A stretch of 64,000 nt of DNA from Maribacter halichondriae (GTDB taxonomy: Bacteria; Bacteroidota; Bacteroidia; Flavobacteriales; Flavobacteriaceae), in the NCBI RefSeq assembly GCF_027474825.1, contig NZ_CP107030.1, positions 3,354,529 to 3,418,528 of the forward strand, written 5' to 3'. Position 1 is the first letter of the stretch; each line of letters begins with the position of its first letter. Made by a program: the position numbers and the translations under genes. Under the pieces are notes generated by a model, which saw nothing but the letters and a program-made list of their open reading frames with translations, searched no databases and was not told where the DNA came from. This document shows positions 50,195 to 58,946 of this stretch, piece after piece.

Positions 50195-50253
50195 CCTTTA
50201 AAAATACAAAAGACGAATGTTAAATTTCAATTGAAGAAGTATAATTTAAAAGG

Positions 50254-51705
50254 TTACCTTTTTAAAGTAAAGTGTCCTTGGATCAGTTGTTGACTAATAG
50301 ACTCGGCCCTGAACCAATAATCAGAAGAAGGTACAGGTCTTCCCTTGACCAAACCATCCCAGCCTTTTGATTTTGGATCGATTTGTTTGATCAGTCTTCC
50401 ATACCTATCAAAGATGGAGATATTTCCCTTGATGACCTCGGCTGTTTTTTCATTTTCTGGCGGGGGTATGAATTGCCAATAATCGTTTATTCCATCTGCG
50501 TTCGGTGTGAAAAATTTTGGAAAATCCTCAGATTTTAGTCCCCGTTCTATGAGTCGCGAGACTGTACCACAGCCATTTTTATCCCTAACAAAAATAAGAT
50601 GTGGGCCTTCGGCGATATTGTAAAAGCTAGCCTCATCTTGGTACGGGCCATCTTCATTGTCAATAGCAAACTCATAATCTCCAAGACCCGTTACATTCAC
50701 GGTTGCTTGTTTACCGGCCGTAAGCTTTCTTATGGCTACGGATTCTATGGTGGCGACCCCTGACGGAATGACATTAAAACTATTGATGGTCGGACATTCC
50801 AAGGTAATGCCTGAGCGGTCTATTCTATTATAGGCCTCAAGAAAGTAATTGCCTGTTTCAGTAATTTGAAAGTCCCTATTTTGCGACAATAGTAATTCAT
50901 TTCCATTTTCAACGCGATACCAACGAAAGCCATCGGCCTCGCCTTCGGCCGAAACAGCAATGGGGCCGCTATTTTCACATTTGATGAATAGGTTTGGAAA
51001 TTCGATTTCGGGCCCCGATGATTTTATTTCTCCGGTAATTGGGTCTTCCTCCTTACAAGGGTCGTCTATGGCTCCCGTAAAAAAACGTTCTTCCCTACAA
51101 GGCAGAGCAATACCATTTTCGTTTTCGGGAATCACGGTAACATATATCCAAAGGTCTTGTGGTAAGTCCTCAGGAGGGTCATAGGACAACACATTACCGA
51201 CGTTGTGTTGGTCTAAAATATCCGTTCCTCCTTCTGAAGTTCCGATAGAGAGGGTATAACTTGTGGCTGTCGGGGCATATTCCCAAACAATATCGGTTAC
51301 TACGGTCACATTGGCGGCATCATTGTCCGGTGCAAGCAATATAGTGCAGGCCGGAGGAGTGGTCACATCAACAGTGGTGAAACTTATTTCGGTACAGGCC
51401 CTAGGTATGGTATTGAATTGAATAATACTTAAATTGACATAAATGGGACTATTTTCGGGCAACCCTACAGGGGCTTTATAGAAATTATCGATTCCGGTGG
51501 CCTGTCGATTGACAATATCCGATCCGCCGGGAGTGGTTCCAAGCGAAATGAGGTATCCATTAATACCATTGACCGCGGGCCAAGTGACGGTGGCATCGAC
51601 CGGGATATTGGTAGCACCATTCAAGGGATAGCTTATGTTCGGGCATTCTTGGGCATGCGCGAAGCATACAAATAGAAACAGAACATAGAACAGTTTTTTC
51701 TTCAT
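50254..51705 (-). CDS. T9SS type B secreted protein with two Ig/FN3-like repeats (copy A)
   Basis: A 483-residue protein with signal peptide (KKKLFYVLFLFVCFAHAQ). Two similar domains of about 95 residues follow (CPNISYPLNGATNIPVDATVTWP and ILLAPDNDAANVTVVTDIVWEY), each with GT-GG-DI. A third Ig-like part and a type B sorting domain (KFFTPNADGINDYWQFIPP, IFDRYGRLIKQIDPKSKGWDG, SSDYWFRAES to GHFTLKR) complete it. The tail directs export through T9SS. Start ATG 51705 fits the signal peptide. The closest relative in the window is the copy at 52944-54344. Confidence 0.9.
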   Translation of the reverse strand: MKKKLFYVLFLFVCFAHAQECPNISYPLNGATNIPVDATVTWPAVNGINGYLISLGTTPGGSDIVNRQATGIDNFYKAPVGLPENSPIYVNLSIIQFNTIPRACTEISFTTVDVTTPPACTILLAPDNDAANVTVVTDIVWEYAPTATSYTLSIGTSEGGTDILDQHNVGNVLSYDPPEDLPQDLWIYVTVIPENENGIALPCREERFFTGAIDDPCKEEDPITGEIKSSGPEIEFPNLFIKCENSGPIAVSAEGEADGFRWYRVENGNELLLSQNRDFQITETGNYFLEAYNRIDRSGITLECPTINSFNVIPSGVATIESVAIRKLTAGKQATVNVTGLGDYEFAIDNEDGPYQDEASFYNIAEGPHLIFVRDKNGCGTVSRLIERGLKSEDFPKFFTPNADGINDYWQFIPPPENEKTAEVIKGNISIFDRYGRLIKQIDPKSKGWDGLVKGRPVPSSDYWFRAESISQQLIQGHFTLKR

Positions 51706-51762
51706 TTGAATAAAATTCAAATATGATGTACGCAATAAGGGTTCATTAATTTATGCTAAAAT

Positions 51763-52917
51763 CTATCGTTTAAGGGAAAAATGCCCCGTAATCTCTTGGG
51801 CATCGTTCGTAATTGCCTTAAACCAATAGTCAGACGATGGTAATCTTTTTCCCTTAAAAGTTCCATCCCAACCTTTTGAACTTGGATCGACCTGTGAGAG
51901 CAATATTCCATAACGATCATAAATATGGATTGTCTCAATGGTGATACCGTTATTTTCTGAAGGAGGGACATATTGCCAAAAATCGTTATATCCGTCTTCA
52001 TTGGGAGTAAAAAATTTTGGAAATATAATTGAAAAAGTCTCCTTGGGCTCTTCTTGACAAATTGTTGGGTCGATGGTAACATTAAAACTGCTTTGGTCGT
52101 TACAGTCACCAGCCACTGCATAAATATAGATACGTTGCGACGTTGAAATAACATCTCCCGCAGAAAATATCGTACCGCGCCCACCGGTTTGTGAAAAATA
52201 GTCGATGCCCTCATCAAGTTCTGGTAAAACATAGTTTTCGCATTCCGCAACATTCTCAAATTCGGGCACTTTTGGCGGCGGAAGGACGATTAAATTGAAA
52301 ATAGTTTCCTCAAAACAACCATCAGCGTCGGTCGCCCTGGCCATAACCCTACGTTGGTTTACCGCGAACTGGGTACCCAAGCTGAAATCAATAAGATCAC
52401 CACCCGGATTATGATACGTAACCGTCAAACCAGTCTGTGTGCCGATGAGACTTATTTCAAGTGCCATAAGATCTATATTGAATTCTTCAAAGTTATCTTC
52501 GTCGGGGTCGCAAGTGAAAAAGTCGGGTACAGGATTTATAAAATGATCACAACCTTGTTGGGGTTCGGCATTGCCCGTGGTGAAGAGTTCATACGGACAT
52601 GTTTGATCCGGTCTACCGGGAAAGCGTACTGTGATCTTTACGGATATGATTGTGTTTGCGGGGTATGTATCCCCTTCCGGAAGTTCGAACTCGGTACTGG
52701 TTCCAACGTCTACACGATCTACGAGATCTCGCCCACCGGGCGTTGTACCGATAAGAACATAATAACCCAAGGCATCCTCGACGGGTGTCCATGAAATCGG
52801 AGTAGTTACCGACACATTGGTGGCATCGGATGAAGGAACGGTTATACTCGGGCAGGTTTGGGCCATGGAGATACCTATGTGAAAAAAAGAAATAATATAT
52901 AGGAATTTCTTGATCAT
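51763..52917 (-). CDS. T9SS type B secreted protein (copy B)
   Basis: A 384-residue protein with signal peptide (KKFLYIISFFHIGISMAQ). One domain of the type CPSITVPSSDATNVSVTTPISW, with GTTPGGRDL, is followed by a different middle region (FNPVPDFFTCDPDEDNFEEFNIDL and VAECENYVLPELDEGIDYF, a gliding-motility-type Ig-like repeat) and by the type B tail (KFFTPNEDGYNDFWQYVPP to GHFSLKR). Likely a surface or released adhesin-like protein. ATG 52917 begins the signal peptide. It shares tail and N-terminal domain with its neighbours. Confidence 0.88.
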   Translation of the reverse strand: MIKKFLYIISFFHIGISMAQTCPSITVPSSDATNVSVTTPISWTPVEDALGYYVLIGTTPGGRDLVDRVDVGTSTEFELPEGDTYPANTIISVKITVRFPGRPDQTCPYELFTTGNAEPQQGCDHFINPVPDFFTCDPDEDNFEEFNIDLMALEISLIGTQTGLTVTYHNPGGDLIDFSLGTQFAVNQRRVMARATDADGCFEETIFNLIVLPPPKVPEFENVAECENYVLPELDEGIDYFSQTGGRGTIFSAGDVISTSQRIYIYAVAGDCNDQSSFNVTIDPTICQEEPKETFSIIFPKFFTPNEDGYNDFWQYVPPSENNGITIETIHIYDRYGILLSQVDPSSKGWDGTFKGKRLPSSDYWFKAITNDAQEITGHFSLKR

Positions 52918-52943
52918 ATTTATAACTCTCAATTCGGCGTTTA

Positions 52944-54344
52944 CTATCGTTTCAATGTAAAGTGCCCCTTTATCTCTTGTCCACTAAATGATGCCGCTTT
53001 ATACCAATAATCAGATTCCGGCAATCGCCTACCTTTGAAAGAACCGTCCCAACCCTGTGATCTTGGATCTAATTGTTTCAGCAAATTGCCATAGCGATCA
53101 TATATTCTAATGTATTCCAAATTGATTTCACCGCTTTCAGGGGATGGTCTGAATTGCCAAAAATCATTCGCACCATCTTGATTCGGTGTGAAGAAACGGG
53201 GGAAATTATCGGGAGACAAATCGAGTTCTATGGTACGCTGTACTTGACCGCATCCATTTTTGTCCCTGACAAAAACGGTTCGTTCTCCTTTGGGTACATT
53301 TTGAAAGACAGGACTTGCCTGATAGGGGCCAAATTCGGAATTTATCGTGTATTCATAATCTCCTTCGCCCGCCACGTTGACCGTGATTTCCAGTCCCGAG
53401 GTTTGCCTCTTTATGTCAACCGAGTTTATGGTAGGTACTTCTGAACGAACCACGGTAAAATCTTTCGAACTGATACATTCTATTGGAACCCCATCTTGAC
53501 TGACAGTATTGTAAGCTTCAAAACGATACTCCCCCATATCAGAGGGTACAAACTCGTTGGTTTCAGAAAGTAAGGTCTCGCTTCCATCTTGGTTTTTCCT
53601 GAACCACCGAAAACCGGAAGCCCTTACAATACGGCTTAAGAGTGTTGTTGTGGTACCATCTATGCAAATGCCCACTTGATCAGGTATATCGACTTGTGGT
53701 AGAAAAGGGCTACAGTCAAATTCCGGTTCACTTACAATCAGACTTTCAATCTGACAGGGCCCATTATCACCATTTTCATTGTATGGTACAATCTGCACAA
53801 AAATTTCTTGATCCAAGGGTAAATCCTTTTCTGGAGCATAGGATAATACATTACCCACGTCGACATTATCAGCAATATCATTTCCCCCGCTTGTTGTACC
53901 TATGTTAACGCGATATCCCGTAGCCCCGTAAGCATAAGCCCAGTAAATACTTCCGAAGGTATCTCCTGAAACCAATTGGGTACATGGGGGCGGTTCGGTA
54001 ACATCTTGTGTTGTGAAGGTCTCACCAGGACAATCTACTAAGGTGCCTTCGGTCACGAACAAACTAATGGTTACGTAAATACGAGTGTCATCCGGTAGGC
54101 CCAACTCCGGCGAGAAAGAATTGACCAGGCCGGCGGAACGACGGTTAAGTATATCTGTGCCTCCAGGGGTTGTTCCTAAAGAAATGAGGTATCCATCGAC
54201 TCCGTTAACTTGGTTCCATCGGATCTCAGTATCCACAGGAACACCCACTGACCCGTTGGCAGGATCCTGTACCCTTGGACAGGTCTGGCCATAACTTAGT
54301 AGACCAAGACAAAAGATAAATATATAAAGTACCCTTTTTCGCAT
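52944..54344 (-). CDS. T9SS type B secreted protein with two Ig/FN3-like repeats (copy C)
   Basis: A 466-residue protein with signal peptide (RKRVLYIFIFCLGLLSYGQ). Same domain order as the copy at 50254: two GT-GG-D repeat domains (CPRVQDPANGSVGVPVDTEIRW, then LVSGDTFGSIYWAYAYGATGYRVNIGTT), then a region with a Cys pair and an FN3-like part (RASGFRWFRKNQDG), and the type B tail (RFFTPNQDGANDFWQFRPS, SDYWYKAASF, GHFTLKR). A duplication of an ancestor is clear. Confidence 0.9.
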   Translation of the reverse strand: MRKRVLYIFIFCLGLLSYGQTCPRVQDPANGSVGVPVDTEIRWNQVNGVDGYLISLGTTPGGTDILNRRSAGLVNSFSPELGLPDDTRIYVTISLFVTEGTLVDCPGETFTTQDVTEPPPCTQLVSGDTFGSIYWAYAYGATGYRVNIGTTSGGNDIADNVDVGNVLSYAPEKDLPLDQEIFVQIVPYNENGDNGPCQIESLIVSEPEFDCSPFLPQVDIPDQVGICIDGTTTTLLSRIVRASGFRWFRKNQDGSETLLSETNEFVPSDMGEYRFEAYNTVSQDGVPIECISSKDFTVVRSEVPTINSVDIKRQTSGLEITVNVAGEGDYEYTINSEFGPYQASPVFQNVPKGERTVFVRDKNGCGQVQRTIELDLSPDNFPRFFTPNQDGANDFWQFRPSPESGEINLEYIRIYDRYGNLLKQLDPRSQGWDGSFKGRRLPESDYWYKAASFSGQEIKGHFTLKR

Positions 54345-54347
54345 TTG

Positions 54348-57092
54348 TTATGATTTGCCAACTAGTAAATCATCTATGTTCTTATCTTTTAAAGTGAAAT
54401 GGCCTTTGAACTCCCTTCCATTTGCCATACTTACTTTGAACCAATAATCAGAACTTGGCAGCATTGTGCCGTTATAGGTTCCGTTCCAGCCGGTACCGTC
54501 TGCGCCAATTTGCGCCATTTGCTTCCCGAAACGATCATATATCGCTATGAATGAGTCTCCCTGAAATCTATCATCGATTCCTATGAGTTGCCATGTATCG
54601 TTATATCCGTCGTTATTAGGGGTAAAAAATTTCGGGTAACCCAGTACCGAAATCAATTCTTCCGAAATACCGCATCCATTTTTATCCCTCACAAAAACTG
54701 TGCTAAGACCAGCGGGTACGTTCTCAAAAAAATTGGGTTCTTGATAGTTTTCACCATCCAAGGAGAATTCATAATCACCGTCACCTGAAACCTCGATCTG
54801 CACTGTATTGTTATCCGAAAAATCCGCAACGAGCAAATCTTCTATAATCGCTATATTCGATGGCAATACCGTAAACTCGAACCGGCTCTCACATACGGTG
54901 GTATTTCCATTTTGGTTATATGTGTAACCAACATCAAGTGCATATTGGCCTATCTCAAAAATCTCAATCTGCTGTGTGGTTGAAATAAGTTCTTCCGAGC
55001 TACCTACGATTTTATAAAAGGTATAGATGTCAAAACCTTCCGGCGCATCAATGGTCAATGACGGATTATCGGTACATATTAAATACGATGGTTCTAGTGA
55101 GAACAAAGGGGTGGGATTTACCATCAATGAAATTTCCAATACATCTTGACATTGATTAGCGTTTTCAAGTCGCACATATACCGTTTCGGATTCTGTGGCG
55201 TACAGATTTAGCAATTCATTTTTTTCAAGGGAAACATCTTCAAGAGAACTATAAAAACTTACTTCGCTATCCGGATATGTGGTGTTCTTAATTTCCTCTA
55301 AATCAAAAATTCCGATAAGCACATTATCCGTGGCATCTTCATCGCAACTATAGAAAGTATTCTCAGGACCATTGAAAACTATCGGCTGTACATGGATCGC
55401 TATTTCTCCAGAATTTCCACATCCCAAATTGTTGACGACACGATAGTAAATAATCTGATCAAAAGAGTTTGTATTGCCATAGTTTTGAGGGTTTTGAATC
55501 GGGGTGTTGTTCTCCATATCAGCTATGGTCTCATAATATAAATAGGTCACATCGGGGTTCTGTTCCACCTGTTTTAAATCCATAACCGTAAGACCATCGG
55601 TTGAGTTTTGGATATCGACATCACATTGAACTAATTCGATATTGTTCGCTTCAGGTATTGGTTCTATAGTAACGGTAGCTTCACCGATAATTGGGCATTC
55701 CGATGGATCGGTGGTCGTAATGGAAAGTCGATAACGTCCTGAATCATCGGCATCTGTGCTTTGTATTTCTAAAATGTTTTCAGTTAGATTTTCAAAAGGA
55801 ACACCATCTTTTTCCCAAAAATAAGTAGCACCAGGAATTAGTTCTGTCTGTAGTACCAGACTTTCATTCCCACAAAGAGAGACGGTACTGGCGGTAGACC
55901 CATCAGGATTCAAGATCAAATCAATTTTGCTAAAGAACGATTGGATGAATGGAGGCAATCCCTGACCGGAGACTCTGCCGTTCAGTGAGATTGCGTTGTG
56001 CTGATAGTTAGAGGCTACGCCCTTGACATTCGGGTTGTTTATAACCCCGAGATAGGATGTGCCGATAAAATAATTCTGTGATATGGTTCTATATATTTTT
56101 CCATTGTCGGCCAATTGAAGACCCCCTCGATATAAGGGTCTGGAATCGAGAATTACTTCTGAAGCGGAAATATTCTGTGACAGCATATCATACTGAAGTA
56201 GATTGGAGAAATGCCCCGTAGCTTCTAAAAGATCATTGGATGCATGAACGTACAGGAATTGCCCATTAGGCGAAAACTCGACTCCGTACGGCACTTTATG
56301 AGGTGCCGAAATCGAGATGCGCTCTTGGTTTGATAGCTGTCCTGTGGCCGCATCGAAATCATAAGAATAGAGGCCAAAGTCACCATTGGCGCTGACAATT
56401 TTTGTGCCATCGGGAGAAACTTTCAGATTCCCCCTCGCATCTTGAATGGCCAAATCAGGGAATGTAGATCGTATCGATGTGGTAGCCACTCCTGTGGTGC
56501 TTATTTCAAAGGCGTGATAGGTATTGAAAGGATTTGGCCCACCGTTATTATCCGCTAACGTGATTAACCAGATTGATTGGTCCGAACAGTCTCTTAATAC
56601 CGCGGTAATCTTTTCGGAACAATCGCCCAAGAGCCTGATATTTTTTTGAGTTATGGCGCCCGCACCAGAATTCATCGAAATGTCGACGACAGAATAGTTC
56701 AGGCCGTTATCCACATCCCCTTGCTGCACTGAGGTGTCTACGGTGAAGATGTAATAAATAATTGGTGAGCCTGGTCGTGGTACGATCAGTGCCGATTGCG
56801 TACTCGAAGGGTCTCCATATAATCCTCGGCCATTTTCCATGACCTGATGATTGCGATCGTATACGGTTATGCCATCGGTGTAGAAAAGTAGATTTCCCAG
56901 AGGGTCTGAAATTGTAGCACACCCCTCTATGGTATCGATCTGTCCGTCGGTCAGACCGGTAACACTACCATCTGGATTGAACTGTATGCCAGCGCCGTTG
57001 CCAAAATACCAATTATTGGTCTCACCTTGCCCAAAAAACAGGGTAGGGCATAGCAAAGCCAACATCAGAAGTTTAGCAATTTTCATTATCAT
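54348..57092 (-). CDS. Large T9SS type B secreted protein with WD40-like N-terminus (probable terminal frameshift)
   Basis: A 914-residue reading frame with signal peptide (MKIAKLLMLALLCPTLFFGQ). The first 400 residues look like a beta-propeller (NNWYFGNGAGIQFNPDG, CSDQSIWLITLADNNGG, GTKIVSANGDFGLYSYDFDAATGQL). An Ig-like domain follows (TVSLCGNESLVLQT, SGRYRLSIT), then further domains and the type B tail (KFFTPNNDGYNDTWQLIG to GHFTLK). The frame then continues for 12 residues, which is odd. Adding one A in the run 54387-54390 gives GHFTLKR and a stop at 54382, like its neighbours, so the real end is probably 54382. Confidence 0.88.
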   Translation of the reverse strand: MIMKIAKLLMLALLCPTLFFGQGETNNWYFGNGAGIQFNPDGSVTGLTDGQIDTIEGCATISDPLGNLLFYTDGITVYDRNHQVMENGRGLYGDPSSTQSALIVPRPGSPIIYYIFTVDTSVQQGDVDNGLNYSVVDISMNSGAGAITQKNIRLLGDCSEKITAVLRDCSDQSIWLITLADNNGGPNPFNTYHAFEISTTGVATTSIRSTFPDLAIQDARGNLKVSPDGTKIVSANGDFGLYSYDFDAATGQLSNQERISISAPHKVPYGVEFSPNGQFLYVHASNDLLEATGHFSNLLQYDMLSQNISASEVILDSRPLYRGGLQLADNGKIYRTISQNYFIGTSYLGVINNPNVKGVASNYQHNAISLNGRVSGQGLPPFIQSFFSKIDLILNPDGSTASTVSLCGNESLVLQTELIPGATYFWEKDGVPFENLTENILEIQSTDADDSGRYRLSITTTDPSECPIIGEATVTIEPIPEANNIELVQCDVDIQNSTDGLTVMDLKQVEQNPDVTYLYYETIADMENNTPIQNPQNYGNTNSFDQIIYYRVVNNLGCGNSGEIAIHVQPIVFNGPENTFYSCDEDATDNVLIGIFDLEEIKNTTYPDSEVSFYSSLEDVSLEKNELLNLYATESETVYVRLENANQCQDVLEISLMVNPTPLFSLEPSYLICTDNPSLTIDAPEGFDIYTFYKIVGSSEELISTTQQIEIFEIGQYALDVGYTYNQNGNTTVCESRFEFTVLPSNIAIIEDLLVADFSDNNTVQIEVSGDGDYEFSLDGENYQEPNFFENVPAGLSTVFVRDKNGCGISEELISVLGYPKFFTPNNDGYNDTWQLIGIDDRFQGDSFIAIYDRFGKQMAQIGADGTGWNGTYNGTMLPSSDYWFKVSMANGREFKGHFTLKDKNIDDLLVGKS

Positions 57093-57117
57093 AGCGTTCT
57101 CGGAACTCTACAATATA

Positions 57118-57951
57118 CTACAAATCTCGCTTTTTCAATAATGCATAAGACAAATAGATAAAAATGGCCGTCCAACCGAGAACGATCAAAATCTCGTACC
57201 AGCGTACCGCATAGTCGAGTACAATTTGTTCACCTACCTGATCGGCCACGGTTTGTACGGCCTCTAATCGGGTCACGGGCTCCTTGATCAAGTTCCACAT
57301 GGCATTCAAGGGAAAGAACCCCATGACGGCATCGGTGGTATCGCCATCGAACAATTTCCAACGCATCATTCCGCGTGCAAATCCTTCGAAGACCTGCCAT
57401 AAAACAAGAAATCCTAAGGCGAAGGCCGATCGCTTTACTAAAATGCCCAAGAAAAGGCAGAAAGAGAAAAACCCCATCAGTTTTACAAAAAAGGCCAATA
57501 GAAATTCAAGGTCGGAAAAAATAATGGACAGTTCGTTGTAGTCGGAATAAATAAGCCCTAAAATCATCGACACCACAAAAACAAATACAGTGGAAATCAA
57601 CGCGAAAGAAAATACGGTCAAGACTTTTGAAAGGATGAACTCTTTTTTAGAAAGACCGTCTATCAGGTTTTGTTTGATGGTCTTATTACTATATTCATTT
57701 GCCATCATTGATACGATTACAATGGCCAAGAAAAGTTTAAAAAAGGCGGTTACGAAGGTATTGAAATGCCATATATAGGGGAAGTTGAATATACCAACTT
57801 CGGCCAAATGAAATTTTACCGGCCCAATATCGAATTTTATGGCGGCGACCAGGGCTATCGATGTCAGAAGGATAAAGTATGATAGAATCAAAACCCTACT
57901 GGCCCGGTTGTTCCAAAGCTTTATGAATTCTATTTGAAGGAGTCGTACCAT
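57118..57951 (-). CDS. ABC-2-type transporter permease
   Basis: A 277-residue integral membrane protein with about six hydrophobic helices (RVLILSYFILLTSIALVAA, FFKLFLAIVIVSMMANEY, VLTVFSFALISTVFVFVVS, FFVKLMGFFSFCLFLGIL). The N-terminus MVRLLQIEFIKLWNNRASR is typical for ABC-2 permeases. It follows the ATPase gene by nine bases and forms the membrane part of the exporter. The cargo is unknown. It heads into four T9SS secreted proteins. Confidence 0.9.
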   Translation of the reverse strand: MVRLLQIEFIKLWNNRASRVLILSYFILLTSIALVAAIKFDIGPVKFHLAEVGIFNFPYIWHFNTFVTAFFKLFLAIVIVSMMANEYSNKTIKQNLIDGLSKKEFILSKVLTVFSFALISTVFVFVVSMILGLIYSDYNELSIIFSDLEFLLAFFVKLMGFFSFCLFLGILVKRSAFALGFLVLWQVFEGFARGMMRWKLFDGDTTDAVMGFFPLNAMWNLIKEPVTRLEAVQTVADQVGEQIVLDYAVRWYEILIVLGWTAIFIYLSYALLKKRDL

Positions 57952-57960
57952 GTTTTTCGT

Positions 57961-58863
57961 TTAATTAGCTTGGTTCTTGGTCATTGTCAGGAATTGTTCT
58001 TCAAGACTTTCTTTTCTTTGGACCAAATGGGATAGGATGATACCCTTGTCAAAAAGCATTTTATTCAATTCGGCGGGATTAAGTTCCTCCTTTAAAAATG
58101 CGGTAATCGATCCGTTTTCTATTTTTAGTTCTCCAAAACTGGCATGGTCTTCCAAAAAAGATTTTAGTTTTTCGGTTTGATCGGTTTTCAATTCAAAGAA
58201 TCCATGACTGGCCAACATACCGTCTACCGATCCTGAATAGAGTTTCTCGCCTTTTCGCAAGATGACGACGTGACTGCAAACTTTTTCGACTTCATCCAAT
58301 AAGTGCGATGCCAACAAGATGGTCGTGCCTTGGGAAGCGATTTTTTTTATGATTTCCCGAATTTGATGAATTCCTTGTGGATCGAGACCGTTTGTAGGTT
58401 CATCCAAAATCAGAATTTCAGGGTCGTTCAGAAGCGCGGAAGCTATCGCCAAACGTTGTTTCATTCCTAAGGAATAGGTCTTGAATTTGCTGTTCTTTCT
58501 ATCCAGAAGGCCGACCAGTTCCAGTTTTTCCTCAATTTTAGCCTCTTGTACCTCTTTGATTTTACAGACCAATTTTAGGTTTTGAACTGCAGTCATGTAA
58601 GGATAGAAATTGGGACGCTCAATAATAGCACCTACTTTTTTAAGGGCCTGATGGGTCGATACGTTTCCGTCGAACCAAGAAAACTCACCGCCCGTTCGGT
58701 TGACTACGTTCAAAACGATGCCCAATGTTGTCGATTTTCCGCTCCCGTTCGGGCCGAGAATACCATAAACATTGCCTTTTTCAATAGAGAAGGAAAGATT
58801 TTTGACAGCGGTCAGATAACCGAATTTTTTGGTAAGGTTGTTTACCGTAAGTATTTTTTCCAA
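57961..58863 (-). CDS. ABC transporter ATPase
   Basis: A 300-residue ATPase. Walker A is GPNGSGKSTT, the signature is SLGMKQRLAIA (LSGGQ variant), Walker B is ILILDEPTNGLDPQG, and the H-loop is LLASHLLDE. The C-terminal 70 residues form a regulatory extension. The frame extends upstream to 58971, but those residues do not fit the family and overlap a divergent gene; TTG at 58863 (LEKILTVNNLTKKFGYLTAV) matches the family start. It powers the ABC-2 permease next to it. Confidence 0.9.
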   Translation of the reverse strand: MEKILTVNNLTKKFGYLTAVKNLSFSIEKGNVYGILGPNGSGKSTTLGIVLNVVNRTGGEFSWFDGNVSTHQALKKVGAIIERPNFYPYMTAVQNLKLVCKIKEVQEAKIEEKLELVGLLDRKNSKFKTYSLGMKQRLAIASALLNDPEILILDEPTNGLDPQGIHQIREIIKKIASQGTTILLASHLLDEVEKVCSHVVILRKGEKLYSGSVDGMLASHGFFELKTDQTEKLKSFLEDHASFGELKIENGSITAFLKEELNPAELNKMLFDKGIILSHLVQRKESLEEQFLTMTKNQAN

Positions 58864-58946
58864 AATAGGGCTGTTTTTAAGTGGTCTGTTCTTACTTGAC
58901 GAAGAAAGCCTAAATTTGTTACAAAGAAGACCCATAAATTCGAAAT

